Positions 9,578 to 17,704 of a stretch of DNA of 64,000 nt are shown here, in pieces (position 1 is the first letter of the stretch; each line of letters opens with the position of its first letter). Both the position numbers and the translations under genes were made by a program. The notes under the pieces are model-generated. The model did not search any database and had not been told where the DNA came from. It saw nothing but the letters and a program-made list of their open reading frames with translations. The DNA comes from Bradyrhizobium genosp. SA-3 (lineage in GTDB: Bacteria; Pseudomonadota; Alphaproteobacteria; Rhizobiales; Xanthobacteraceae). The DNA lies in NCBI RefSeq assembly GCF_004212635.1, contig NZ_PSRT01000002.1, positions 61,942 to 125,941 of the forward strand. The letters run 5' to 3'.

Positions 9578-9678
9578 TAGCACGTAGGATGGGTTGAGCC
9601 TTTGCGAAACCCATCATGCTTCGTCACAGGCGGAGGGATTGATGGGTTTCGCTGGCGCTCTACCCATCCTACGAGCTG
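9578..9678. repeat. Palindromic repeat (CGTAGGATGGGT type), copy 1
   Basis: Nested hairpin: CGTAGGATGGGT (9583-9594) pairs with its exact complement at 9662-9673, and AAACCCATCA (9607-9616) pairs with TGATGGGTTT (9640-9649). It abuts the stop codon of the binding-protein gene at 9679. A second copy, identical apart from one missing T, is at 14644-14743. Confidence 0.9.
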
Positions 9679-10695
9679 TCAGCGGATTGGCACGCCATAT
9701 TGCAGCCCGCCCTTGGTCCAGAGCGAATTTAGCCCGCGCTTGATCTTCAGTGGCGAGCCCTCGCCGACATTGCGTTCGAAGCTTTCGCCGTAGTTTCCGA
9801 CATGTTTGATAATGCGGTAGGCCCAGTCATTGGTGAGCCCCAGTGCTTCGCCGTTCTTGCCTTCGCTGCCCAATAAGCGGCGGATTTCTGGCTTTTCCGA
9901 TTTTGTCATCTCGTCGACGTTTGCTTCGGTGATGCCGAGCTCCTCGGCGTTGATCATGGCGAAATGCACCCACTTGACGATGTCGGACCATTGGTCGTCG
10001 CCGTGGCGCACTGCTGGGCCGAGCGGTTCTTTCGAAATGATTTCCGGCAGGACGATATGGTCGTCCGGATTGACCAGGCGAAGCCGCTCGGCAGAGAGGC
10101 CCGAAGAATCCGTCGCGTAGGCATCGCAGCGCCCCATCTCATACGCGTTGATGGCTTCTTTGGAGCTGCCGAATGTTAGCAACTTGAGTCGCATCTTGTT
10201 GACGCGAAAATAATCGGCAACGTTGAGTTCGTCGGTCGTGCCTTGCTGCACGTAGACCGCAGCATCGTTGAGCTCGAGCGCGGACTTCACGTTGAGCAGC
10301 TTGCGGACCATGAATCCCTGGCCATCATAGTAATTGACGCCGGTAAAGTTCAGACCGAGCGAGTTGTCGCGCGAGCTTGTCCAAGTCGTGTTCCGCACGA
10401 GCACGTCGACTTCGCCTTGTTGCAAAGCGGCGAATCGATCCTTCGCCGTCAGCGGAATGAACTTGACTTTGGTAGGATCGCCGAGGATCGCGGCAGCGAG
10501 CGCCCGACAAAAGTCAACGTCGAGACCGGTCCAATTGCCCTGCGCGTCCTGTAACCCGAACCCCGTGAGGTTGCCGTTCGCCCCGCATTGCAAGAAGCCG
10601 CGCTGCTTGACGCTGTTGAGCGTTTGAGCCTGCGCCGATGTGGTAAGAGAGAGGACCGCCGTTGCGGCTAAAGCTGCAACAAGAACGCCTTTCAT
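9679..10695 (-). CDS. Polar amino-acid ABC transporter substrate-binding protein
   Basis: 338 residues. Signal peptide 1-23 (hydrophobic core, cleavage after SAQA), so periplasmic. The mature part begins TLNSVKQRGFLQCGANG and carries GLDVDFCRALAAAILGD and ALQQGEVDVLVRNTTWT, hallmarks of the general L-amino-acid (AapJ/BztA) group of family-3 binding proteins. The ATG at 10695 has GGGAGGAATT ahead of it. No permease or ATPase gene is adjacent, so it is an orphan that may dock on a transporter elsewhere. It is a paralogue of the protein at 62882-63895. Its 3' end touches a palindromic repeat. Confidence 0.9.
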   Translation of the reverse strand: MKGVLVAALAATAVLSLTTSAQAQTLNSVKQRGFLQCGANGNLTGFGLQDAQGNWTGLDVDFCRALAAAILGDPTKVKFIPLTAKDRFAALQQGEVDVLVRNTTWTSSRDNSLGLNFTGVNYYDGQGFMVRKLLNVKSALELNDAAVYVQQGTTDELNVADYFRVNKMRLKLLTFGSSKEAINAYEMGRCDAYATDSSGLSAERLRLVNPDDHIVLPEIISKEPLGPAVRHGDDQWSDIVKWVHFAMINAEELGITEANVDEMTKSEKPEIRRLLGSEGKNGEALGLTNDWAYRIIKHVGNYGESFERNVGEGSPLKIKRGLNSLWTKGGLQYGVPIR

Positions 10696-10787
10696 TGCCA
10701 ATTCCTCCCGCTGGGGAGTGGCTGTGAGCATATCGGCCACGCAGGAATCACTGCAAGAGCGCCATCCCTCCCGCTCGCGTGACCTGC

Positions 10788-10888
10788 TACAGATTTTTGG
10801 CGAAATGGTACACGCCTGGACCGCGCGCGGCAATGTGGATGATGCCAGCGCGCTTCCGAATCAGCGGGATGAACTGGCGTCGCCTCAT
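10788..10888 (-). pseudogene. Possible N-terminal relic of a PF04392-type binding protein
   Basis: A 33-codon frame begins MRRRQFIPLI and continues with an IIHIAARGPG segment before a stop. Intact family members typically start MRRREFI followed by a hydrophobic run ending PLAARAQ, and the neighbour at 12017-12991 starts MNRRSFIALL. Similarity is limited to the signal region. I call it a decayed start because a C-terminal relic of the same family lies nearby at 11054-11206. Low confidence. Together with that relic it accounts for most of the otherwise gene-free 10696-11344 interval. Confidence 0.3.
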
Positions 10889-11053
10889 GCGGTCCCCTCC
10901 TCAGGCCGGGGGCCGCGCATTGCCACACGGCTGGGGTCATTTGCGTCGATTTGGCCGCGTCGCCGCCAGGTCCGGTCTGGCCTCGGCTACTGACGTGCCG
11001 GACACCATCGCGGTCTTCGGCGTCGGGCCATGAACAGACATTCCCTCACATGA

Positions 11054-11206
11054 TTCGATCACCTCGTCCGCACGAACGAGTAACGAGGGCGGCACGGTGA
11101 GGCCGAGCGATTTGGCCGTCTTTGTGTTGATTACCAGCTCGAATTTGGTCGGCTGATTTACCGGCAGATCGGAAGGTTTGGTACCATTGAGGGTCTCGAT
11201 TAATCG
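11054..11206 (-). pseudogene. C-terminal relic of an ABC substrate-binding protein (PF04392 type)
   Basis: In one frame the sequence reads [19 protein letters not shown], then [23 protein letters not shown]. This is the C-terminal signature of the same family as the intact gene at 12017-12991 (NPSELPVQQPTKFELSIN, then TANALGLEIPPMLLARADKVIE). The frame has no family-like N-terminal domain upstream and reads through the normal end into unrelated sequence. It is therefore the tail of a gene that has lost its body. Confidence 0.75.
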
Positions 11207-11344
11207 TGGCACCAGGGCATGTCGCCGCGTTGCAAATGCGGGACGAGGCGCACGTCCCCCGGATGGTCCGGCCGCGCTCCGGGTGGAAAAGACGGCCGCA
11301 CCATACATTCGGGTCAAAGGCGCCAGCGAGCTGAGTGGCTACGA

Positions 11345-11800
11345 TTACTTCTTGCGCGGATCGTCGGCCGCGTTGATGTAATCGATGCCTCCAGGACCGA
11401 CAAACTGGACTTGGAGAACGGCCTCCTCATTTCCGGTCCAGGCGTAGTGAGAATGCTTTGCCGGATATACCCACAGTGAGCCCGGCTTCAACAACTCGCC
11501 TTTCGTCTCAAACGTTTCGCCGTGACTAGTACCGATATCGCCACTTATGATGGTCACGACCTCGGAATAGGGATGAGTGTGCGGCGGCATCTGAAAATTC
11601 GGGGGGAATTTGATGCGCAAGACAACCACATCCCCAGCTTTTGTTGGGTCTCCCACCAGCGTTGCGAGCTGGACGCCTTTGGGGAAGGCCGGGTTCTCCT
11701 TCCACGCAAGTGCATCAGGGGTGACTCGCGTCGGTGTGTTTTGCGCTGCCGCCGGGAATGAGAACACCACTAAGCCCGCTATCGCCAAGAGCTTCTTCAT
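11345..11800 (-). CDS. Periplasmic cupin-domain protein
   Basis: 151 residues. The N-terminus MKKLLAIAGLVVFSFPAAAQ is a signal peptide. The body is a single cupin barrel: motif 1 gives His74, His76 and Glu80 (PPHTHPYSE) and motif 2 gives His116 and His118 (YPAKHSHYAW), a complete metal-binding set. Small exported cupins of this kind are of unknown activity; quercetinase-like or sensor roles have been suggested for some. GGGAGGAACTCAC ahead of the ATG at 11800 fixes the start. It stands alone between relics of binding-protein genes. Confidence 0.8.
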   Translation of the reverse strand: MKKLLAIAGLVVFSFPAAAQNTPTRVTPDALAWKENPAFPKGVQLATLVGDPTKAGDVVVLRIKFPPNFQMPPHTHPYSEVVTIISGDIGTSHGETFETKGELLKPGSLWVYPAKHSHYAWTGNEEAVLQVQFVGPGGIDYINAADDPRKK

Positions 11801-12016
11801 GTGAGTTCCTCCCACGGTAATGTGGAGCAAGGCACATATTAGAACTCCCTGGAGCTAACTGAGTCCAGTGGTTGTGAGCTTGACGATGACCGCTCAGGAT
11901 CAAACTCTGACCTCGGGCCCTGTCTGACATAAGTCCGTTCATCCCTTGGCAACGGACATGCAGAAACTGCGACAGCGGGTCCACTTCCCGACTCATGTAC
12001 GCAGCAACGGGGCTCT

Positions 12017-12991
12017 CTATTCAATTACCTTGTCGGCCCGAGCCAGCAGCATCGGCGGGATTTCGAGGCCGAGCGCGTTCGCGGTCCTGAGATTGATCGA
12101 CAACTCGAACTTGGTAGGCTGTTGCACCGGCAATTCGCTTGGGTTTGCGCCCTTAAATATCTTATCGATAAAGGCTGCGAGCTGGAAATAGAGGTCAGGA
12201 TAATTTACCGCGTAGGCGATCAGTCCCCCGGCTTCGACGAACTCGCGGGCTGGGAAGACGGTGGGCACACGATTGCGGGCCACCCATTCAACGATCATTT
12301 GTTGATACATTTGGGTGAGCCCGTCTGCCCCAACTACGAGGCCGTCGACACGCTGTCGGATCACCAGTTCGAATGCACGGCTCAGGTCACCCTCGCTCCG
12401 CACGTCAAGAAGCTCGGCCTCGAGACCCAGCGAGCGCGCCGCCGTCTTTGTCTCGTCCCATTCGGCTGGGACAGCGGGATTGCCCATGTTGTGAAGCAAT
12501 GCAACTCGCGTAAGGCTCGGAAGCAGCTCTTTGAGGACCTCAACCCGTTTCGCTGACAGCTCGGTGCTGAAAGTAATCACCCCCGTGATGTTGCCGGTCG
12601 GCCGCGCGAAGCTCGCTACGAGCGCGCCGGGGCCACCCATTGTCATCATGACCACTGGAATCGTTCCGGTCGCATTCTGGGCCGCAGTGGTGGCAGGGGT
12701 GCCTCTCGTCAGGATCAGGTCGACGTTAAGGCCAACCAATTCGGACGCGAGATCCGGAAACCGCTCAGCCCGGCCATCGGCCGACCGATACTCGAGGGCC
12801 AAGTTTTTTCCTTCGAAATAACCCAAATCGCGCAGACCTTTGCGCAGAGCCTCAAGATTGGCGGCGTTCCGTACCGCCGGTATTGGCTCCAGAATTCCGA
12901 CGCGATAGACCTTCCCGCCTCGCTGCGCACGCGCTGCGAGCGGCAGGGCGGCCGCGCCGCCGAGCAACGCGATGAACGAGCGCCGGTTCAC
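12017..12991 (-). CDS. ABC transporter substrate-binding protein (PF04392 / TrpX-like)
   Basis: 324 residues. Starts MNRRSFIALLGGAAALPLAARAQ, a signal peptide with a twin-arginine look, followed by KVYRVGILEPIP and LRKGLRDLGYFEGKNLALEYR. The sequence GTPATTAAQNATGTIPVVMM and the C-terminal QQPTKFELSI segment identify the PF04392 binding-protein family. Related proteins serve ABC importers for aromatic amino acids or unknown ligands. In Bradyrhizobium-like genomes they are numerous and usually orphan, as here: no permease or ATPase is adjacent. Two to three decayed copies of this family lie within 3 kb. Confidence 0.85.
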   Translation of the reverse strand: MNRRSFIALLGGAAALPLAARAQRGGKVYRVGILEPIPAVRNAANLEALRKGLRDLGYFEGKNLALEYRSADGRAERFPDLASELVGLNVDLILTRGTPATTAAQNATGTIPVVMMTMGGPGALVASFARPTGNITGVITFSTELSAKRVEVLKELLPSLTRVALLHNMGNPAVPAEWDETKTAARSLGLEAELLDVRSEGDLSRAFELVIRQRVDGLVVGADGLTQMYQQMIVEWVARNRVPTVFPAREFVEAGGLIAYAVNYPDLYFQLAAFIDKIFKGANPSELPVQQPTKFELSINLRTANALGLEIPPMLLARADKVIE

Positions 12992-13122
12992 TCCCGGTCC
13001 CTCCGTGCTTCCGAGGAAGTTAGCACACCTCGGTTATGGCAGGAGACTGCTGCGCTGCGGGATTTCGATCCTGTTTATGTCGCAGATGGGTCACGAGAGC
13101 CATCACGGGGCGGCTCGCTGAG

Positions 13123-13169
13123 GCCAGCTTCGGGCCAAAATGCGAAGGACTCAGCATGAGCAAATCTAG
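13123..13169. repeat. Short dispersed repeat, copy 1 (ATGCGAAG-ACTCA-GAGCAAATCTAG)
   Basis: About 47 bases ending GAGCAAATCTAG closely match 14600-14646, with mismatches scattered through the copy. It lies in the gene-free stretch 12992-13346. Nothing else in that stretch looks like a gene or a strong hairpin. Confidence 0.55.
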
Positions 13170-13346
13170 TTCTCCGCTCCACTAACCGGACTTCAAAGAG
13201 ACATGCCGCCACTTTGCCAACGGGCCAGTCGCCGACACGGCTTGGCCGCACCAAGTACGGATTGAACCTGCCAGCTCGCCTTTGCGACAAAAACAGGCGT
13301 TTCACAGCGCGGGGCACCGCGCTTGCCGCGCGGAGACCTTCTCAAC

Positions 13347-13823
13347 ATGCAGCAGCGCAGCGTTCTTCCAGGCCGTCTCGGCAAATACTGTTTCATTCCG
13401 ATCGGCCTATTGCTGTTGCTCGCGACCGCCTGTACCGCCTGGACCACAAAGGTGTGGCTCACGCGCGCCGTAGAGGTGCGCGGGCAGGTAATCGAGATGG
13501 TTCGCGTGCGAGCCAAGGAGCGCCAGGGTTATCTCTTCACGCCGCTGGTGCGCTTTCAAACCGCGGACGGCCGGCTGGTCGAATTTCAGTCCAGCCACCG
13601 GAGCAATCCGCCAGCGTACTACACAGGGCAGGCAGTCTCCGTCCTCTATGACCCCGAACAGCCCAGTTCAGCGGCCATCCGCGGAGTGCTTTCGATTTGG
13701 AGTCTGCCGATGGTTCTGAGTTTCCTTGGGACCATCTTCCTCGCGCTCGGCGCGGCCATAACTGTTTTGACTAAGCGTGAGCTTGCACAGCCTGATGTCG
13801 ACGCGAAATTTGTCGGCGGTTGA
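13347..13823 (+). CDS. DUF3592 membrane protein
   Basis: 158 residues from the ATG at 13347 (MQQRSVL), chosen because GGAG lies about 11 bases upstream; an in-frame ATG at 13323 is possible. There are two membrane segments, near 12-36 (FIPIGLLLLLATACTAW) and 115-140 (SLPMVLSFLGTIFLALG). They flank a soluble domain of about 80 residues with VEVRGQVIEMV, PLVRFQTADG and a late VLYDPEQPSSA. That layout, with a YDP motif ahead of the second helix, is the DUF3592 pattern. Inner-membrane protein of unknown function, apparently monocistronic. Confidence 0.75.
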   Translation: MQQRSVLPGRLGKYCFIPIGLLLLLATACTAWTTKVWLTRAVEVRGQVIEMVRVRAKERQGYLFTPLVRFQTADGRLVEFQSSHRSNPPAYYTGQAVSVLYDPEQPSSAAIRGVLSIWSLPMVLSFLGTIFLALGAAITVLTKRELAQPDVDAKFVGG

Positions 13824-13902
13824 ACGGAACTCCATCCGCATCGGGTCAGAAGCGATCCTTGCCGGAAGGCGCGGGCAAGTCGGCTAGGGCCAACACCAGA
13901 TC

Positions 13903-13998
13903 TCAGCCGATAAATTGGTGCCCGCGGTTGATCAGCGTTGGCGGAATGATCACTCCAAGTGCTTTGACCGTCTTGAGACTGATACCGAGAGCGAGTTC
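13903..13998 (-). pseudogene. Short C-terminal relic of a PF04392-type binding protein
   Basis: Reading leftward, 31 codons give ISLKTVKALGVIIPPTLINRG and then a stop, matching the family tail seen intact at 12017 (INLRTANALGLEIPPMLLARA). An in-frame stop lies just upstream, so only the last strand and helix survive. It accounts for part of the gene-free interval 13824-14158; I see nothing else there. Confidence 0.6.
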
Positions 13999-14158
13999 AG
14001 CCCTCTATTCCACAGGTACGTACGCGCACTTTGGCGTTTCGCGGGAACTTCGTAATCAACCATACCGTCGATTGATTCAACCCCCTCAAGGCCCATAGGC
14101 AATCAGCGAGCATTCTCTGCTCCCTGCGGGTCACCTCCGGGCCTTGGGCTCAGCGCCC

Positions 14159-14518
14159 TCAATTGCGCTGTGCGGTCCAGTAGCCTGAACAGCGCGCGTT
14201 TCCTGAATGGCCGCTCCACGTCCCGCGGCCAAAATTGCTCGAGAGCCTACCTGAGCCGGAGGCGAATTTGTCCTGAACTGTCACCGACGCCCGAACTGCG
14301 CCGGAACGCGCCACATAGCCTCTGAACCTGACTAGATTCGGATGTGTAACTATTCCGTTGGTGATGTTGACGGTGAAATTATAGGTCGCATCGCAAGGTC
14401 CTCTTTGCGTCACGAAAATGAGGTCCCAGGAGCCGTCGAATGCAGAGCGGGCTTGCGCGACGGAGTGGAAGGCGACCAGGCAGCCCACGGTCGCCACACA
14501 GGTGAGAAGCTTCTTCAT
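14159..14518 (-). CDS. Small secreted protein of unknown function
   Basis: 119 residues from the ATG at 14518 (GGAG lies upstream). A signal peptide (MKKLLTCVATVGCLVAFHSVAQA) is followed by a mature part starting RSAFDGSWDL. The mature protein is small and rich in Gly, Ser and Thr. It has FDGSWDLIFVTQRGPC near its start and WSGHSGNARCSGYW near the end; two cysteines there could form a disulfide. The FDGSW opening resembles small periplasmic beta-barrel proteins found in rhizobial genomes, but I do not recognise a named family. Monocistronic. Confidence 0.65.
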   Translation of the reverse strand: MKKLLTCVATVGCLVAFHSVAQARSAFDGSWDLIFVTQRGPCDATYNFTVNITNGIVTHPNLVRFRGYVARSGAVRASVTVQDKFASGSGRLSSNFGRGTWSGHSGNARCSGYWTAQRN

Positions 14519-14599
14519 TGCTTGCTCCAAGCTGTCTCCCACACATGGCGAGCGGAGCCGGCGAGTTCAATGCGGCTCGCCGGGGGCCGGAGGAGTGAT

Positions 14600-14646
14600 G
14601 TCGGCTGCGGGTCCGAATGCGAAGAACTCAACCTGAGCAAATCTAG
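14600..14646. repeat. Short dispersed repeat, copy 2
   Basis: Partner of 13123-13169; this copy ends CTGAGCAAATCTAG and runs directly into the palindromic repeat that begins at 14644. Confidence 0.55.
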
Positions 14647-14743
14647 CACGTAGGATGGGTTGAGCCTTGCGAAACCCATCATGCTTCGTCACAGGCGGAG
14701 GGATTGATGGGTTTCGCTGGCGCTCTACCCATCCTACGAGCTG
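14644..14743. repeat. Palindromic repeat (CGTAGGATGGGT type), copy 2
   Basis: Same nested hairpin as 9578-9678, with one T fewer in TGAGCCTTTGCG. Outer arms are at 14649-14660 and 14727-14738. The near identity of the two copies 5 kb apart implies recent duplication or homogenisation. Confidence 0.9.
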
Positions 14744-14752
14744 CGACCGTGT

Positions 14753-14935
14753 TCAACGTGTCATATAAAACACCACAAGAAACACGGCTATGATGAAGAG
14801 GAGGTCGATACTGGAAACGATTTTATCGACGGTCGTATAGGCCTTCGGGAAACGCCGTCTGGCCCCTTGCCCGAGCCATAGCGCTACCACGGCAAGCCCG
14901 ACGAAAAGACACAGGCCGGTTAAGAACGTCCACAT
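14753..14935 (-). CDS. Small two-helix membrane protein
   Basis: 60 residues from ATG 14935 (MWTFLTGLCLF); a TTG at 14968 would add 11 residues. Helix 1 spans about residues 3-22 (FLTGLCLFVGLAVVALWLG) and helix 2 about 41-58 (LLFIIAVFLVVFYM), joined by a basic loop (GARRRFPKAY). Length, composition and the absence of in-frame stops suggest a real small membrane protein, but no family is recognised and the ribosome site is weak. It directly follows the palindromic repeat ending at 14743. Confidence 0.45.
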   Translation of the reverse strand: MWTFLTGLCLFVGLAVVALWLGQGARRRFPKAYTTVDKIVSSIDLLFIIAVFLVVFYMTR

Positions 14936-15257
14936 AATCTTCTGGCCAAGCACCGCGACGTTGCGCAAGGTCAGCGCGATTGGTCATGCGCGGATCTTTC
15001 GAATGAGTGATTCAGGAACTAATATAGCCAAACGGATGCAGGCAAGCCTGTTCAACGAAAGTCCGCCCTGGTCATAAGCCGCCAGTGATGGGCGATTTCC
15101 GCTCTGCCGGCGAAGAGCCCGCGTTTGTGGCGGGGCTATCGCATATGCCTTTGAGCGATCTGAGTGCACGCCTCGTCCTTGACGACCGCTTCGCGGTCCC
15201 TCAGGATAAGGCTAAACGGCATCGGCTCCCGCAGAAACTGCTGCCACACACTCCGCC
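14936..15257. other. Gene-free stretch
   Basis: No supported gene. The short open frames on either strand lack family-like sequence, codon bias and ribosome sites, and I see no tRNA or strong hairpin. Confidence 0.5.
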
Positions 15258-15299
15258 CTCATCCTGAGGGCCCGCCAGGGGCGGGCGTCTCGAAGGATG
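15258..15299. repeat. Small intergenic hairpin (CATCCTGAGG-CGAAGGATG type)
   Basis: CATCCTGAGGGCCCGCC faces GGCGGGCGTCTCGAAGGATG across a 3-base loop with internal mismatches. It is 57 bases beyond the stop of the leftward yccF-like gene (15356) and could act as its terminator. Confidence 0.6.
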
Positions 15300-15355
15300 C
15301 GCCGCGTGAAGACCGCCTGAAATGCGATAGTCCTGATCTTTCTGGGTACACTGCC

Positions 15356-15760
15356 CTAAGCCGGCACGATCACCTTGCCGATCGGCCAGAGCGCGATGCC
15401 GGCGAGCTTCAGATGGGCCCATGCGAAGGGAATGCCGATGATGGTGATGGCGAGGACCAGCGCGGTCACGAGGTGGCCGAGCGCCAGCCACCAGCCGGCG
15501 AGCAGGAACCAGATGATGTTGCCGATCACCCCGAGCGGACCGGTGCCAATATCGCTCATGCCGGTGACCTCATAACGGCTGACCGCCCGCGAGCCGAACG
15601 GCAGCAGCGTGTAGACGGCGATGTTGAACGCCGCCCGCGCCCAGGGCAGGCCGATGATGGTGATGGCCATGATGATCGCGGCGATCAGCCAGCCGAACGC
15701 CATCCAGGCGCCGCCGATCAGGATCCAGAGCAGGTTGAGCAGGATGGAAACGGGGGCCAT
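15356..15760 (-). CDS. yccF: YccF-family inner membrane protein
   Basis: 134 residues forming two repeats of the YccF domain. Each has a hydrophobic NLLWILIGGAWMAFGWL or NIIWFLLAGWWLALGHL segment followed by an ITIIGLPWA or ITIIGIPFA turn. Four membrane helices are predicted from composition, in an internal duplication typical of the family. Function is unknown beyond inner-membrane location. Monocistronic. Confidence 0.88.
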   Translation of the reverse strand: MAPVSILLNLLWILIGGAWMAFGWLIAAIIMAITIIGLPWARAAFNIAVYTLLPFGSRAVSRYEVTGMSDIGTGPLGVIGNIIWFLLAGWWLALGHLVTALVLAITIIGIPFAWAHLKLAGIALWPIGKVIVPA

Positions 15761-15889
15761 GGGATGATCCGGAAGTGGATGACCACGTCTATATAGGCTC
15801 GAAATCTGTCGCCGCTAAGACTGTCCGATCGGCGCAACCGGCTACCGCCCCTCGAATTTCGGGTCGCGCTGTTTCGCCATCCGTTATCT

Positions 15890-15979
15890 CGTAGGGTGGG
15901 CAAAGGCGCGTTTGCGCCGTGCCCACGATCAATACCTGCGACCGTCCTGGTGGGCACGCTCCGCTTTGCCCACCCTACG
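15890..15979. repeat. Palindromic repeat (CGTAGGGTGGGCAAAG type)
   Basis: Perfect 16-base arms CGTAGGGTGGGCAAAG (15890-15905) and complement (15964-15979), with inner GCGCGTTTGCGCC hairpins. It lies immediately downstream of the leftward acyl-CoA ligase. Related copies: 27082, 29187, 33359 and, as a GGGTTA variant, 53158. Confidence 0.9.
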
Positions 15980-15996
15980 GCACTACGTGTTCTTTC

Positions 15997-17541
15997 TCAG
16001 ATCTTCCGGCCCGCCTGCTCCCAATAGGGATCGCGCAGGCGGCGCTTGAAGATCTTTCCGGAGTCTTCGCGCGGCAGCCCGATGCGGATCTCGATGTGCT
16101 TTGGCACCTTGTAATCGGCGAGCGAGGTCTTCAGTCGCGCACGGACGGAAGCTTCATCGAGCGTGACGCCGGCTTGCGGCTCGACCACCGCCATCAGCGC
16201 CTCGCCGAACTCGGCATCGGGGATGCCGAACACGGCGCAATCGTGCACGCCGGGCACGGCATGCAGCACGGATTCGATCTCGGCCGGATAGATGTTGACG
16301 CCGCCCGAGATCACCATGTCGCGCTTGCGGTCGCAGATGAAGACGTAACCCTCCTCATCGATATAACCGACGTCGCCGGAGGTGATGAAGCCGTCGCGAT
16401 CGATCTCGGCGCGCTTCTCCGGCTTGTTGTGATAGGTGAAATCGGCCATCCCGACCATGCGGGAATAGATCTCGCCGATCTCGCCGACGCCGAGCACGCG
16501 GCCGTCCTCGCTGAGGAATCGCAGCTCGGCGCCGGGCGAGATCTTGCCGACCGTGCCGGGCTTCTTCAGCGCATCCTGGGAGGTTGCGAAGGTGACGGCT
16601 CCGGATTCGGTCGAGCCGTAGAATTCATAGATCACCGGCCCCCACCATTCGATCATGGCGCGCTTGACGTCGGCCGGACATGGCGCGGCGGCATGGATGA
16701 CGTGGCGCAGCGAAGAGACGTCGTACGTCTTGCGCACCTTCTCCGGCAGCTTCATCAGGCGGATGAACATGGTCGGCACCATGAAGATGGTGTCGACCTT
16801 GTAGCGTTCGATCAGCGCAAGAAACTCCTCCGCCTCAAAGCGCGGCATCAGCACCAGCGCGCCGCCGAGCTTGCCGGCACGGATGCCGAATGAATTTGGC
16901 GCGGAATGATAGAGCGGGCCCGGCAGCAGCGCGCGGGCGCCAGGCTTGAGCCCGTAGATCATCGCGCGCATGCGTTCGCCGGCGGCCTGCTGCTCCGGCG
17001 TCGGCGCATTGCGGCGCACGCCTTTGGGATGGCCTGTCGTCCCGGAGGTGTAGATCATGTTCATCGGCTGCGGCACGACCGGGCCGTCATAAGGCTGGTG
17101 CTGCGCGAGCCAGGACTCGAAATCGATCGCGAAGTCCGGCGTCGCCAGATGATCGGGATCGATCTTGTAGTTGGACAGGATCTCCGGCGGCGTCGGCACG
17201 CCGAGCACGGTGACTCCTTTGGGGATCGCATCGCGCAAGTGGTGCAGCATGTCGGCATGTCCGATCAGCACGGACGTGCCGGTATCTCCGAGGATGTAAT
17301 TGATCTCCTCCGGCTTGAAGTGCCAGTTGATCGGCACGCCATAGGCCCCGAGCCGCATCGCGGCGTAGGCGGCCTCCAGGAAGGCGATGTCGTTGCGCAT
17401 CAGCATGCAGACGCAATCGCCTGGCTTGACGCCGAGCTTGGCGAGGCCGGAGGCGATGCGATCGGCACGGTCAGCGATTTCGGCGTGGGTACGGCGGCGC
17501 TCGCCGGAGACGATGCCGAGGAATTGGGACGTTTCGCTCAT
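15997..17541 (-). CDS. AMP-forming acyl-CoA synthetase
   Basis: 514 residues of the ANL superfamily: activates a carboxylic acid to acyl-AMP and then to the CoA thioester. The P-loop-like motif TSGTTGHPKG is at 165-174. YEFYGSTESG is the acyl-adenylate motif, followed by the hinge region with FICDRKRDMVISGGVN. The catalytic C-terminal Lys496 is in SGKIFKRRLR. The ATG at 17541 (MSETSQFLG) is preferred over an in-frame ATG at 17586. It is read leftward with the crotonase 17705-18514 upstream on the same strand. The chain-length or ring specificity cannot be read directly. Confidence 0.92.
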   Translation of the reverse strand: MSETSQFLGIVSGERRRTHAEIADRADRIASGLAKLGVKPGDCVCMLMRNDIAFLEAAYAAMRLGAYGVPINWHFKPEEINYILGDTGTSVLIGHADMLHHLRDAIPKGVTVLGVPTPPEILSNYKIDPDHLATPDFAIDFESWLAQHQPYDGPVVPQPMNMIYTSGTTGHPKGVRRNAPTPEQQAAGERMRAMIYGLKPGARALLPGPLYHSAPNSFGIRAGKLGGALVLMPRFEAEEFLALIERYKVDTIFMVPTMFIRLMKLPEKVRKTYDVSSLRHVIHAAAPCPADVKRAMIEWWGPVIYEFYGSTESGAVTFATSQDALKKPGTVGKISPGAELRFLSEDGRVLGVGEIGEIYSRMVGMADFTYHNKPEKRAEIDRDGFITSGDVGYIDEEGYVFICDRKRDMVISGGVNIYPAEIESVLHAVPGVHDCAVFGIPDAEFGEALMAVVEPQAGVTLDEASVRARLKTSLADYKVPKHIEIRIGLPREDSGKIFKRRLRDPYWEQAGRKI

Positions 17542-17591
17542 TTTTGTTTTCCGATCTTTCGTCGGGTTAAGAAAAGTGGAGACCACCAGCT

Positions 17592-17699
17592 CGTCATTGC
17601 GGGGCGATGCGAAGCATCGAGCCCGGAATCCATTTCACCTCAGAAATGCGGCTCGATGGATTCCGGGCCTGCGCCTACGGCGCACATCCCGGAATGGCA
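17592..17699. repeat. Palindromic repeat (CGTCATTGCGGGG / CCCGGAATCCAT type)
   Basis: Imperfect hairpin in which GAGCCCGGAATCCAT near 17620 faces ATGGATTCCGGGCCTGCG near 17655. It lies between two leftward genes (crotonase and ligase), so transcripts would carry it. Confidence 0.75.
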
Positions 17700-17704
17700 A
17701 GTTG

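Noticed and set aside
15085..15267. 60-codon rightward frame between the small membrane protein and yccF
   Set aside because: No ribosome site, no signal or domain, and it runs into the intergenic hairpin.
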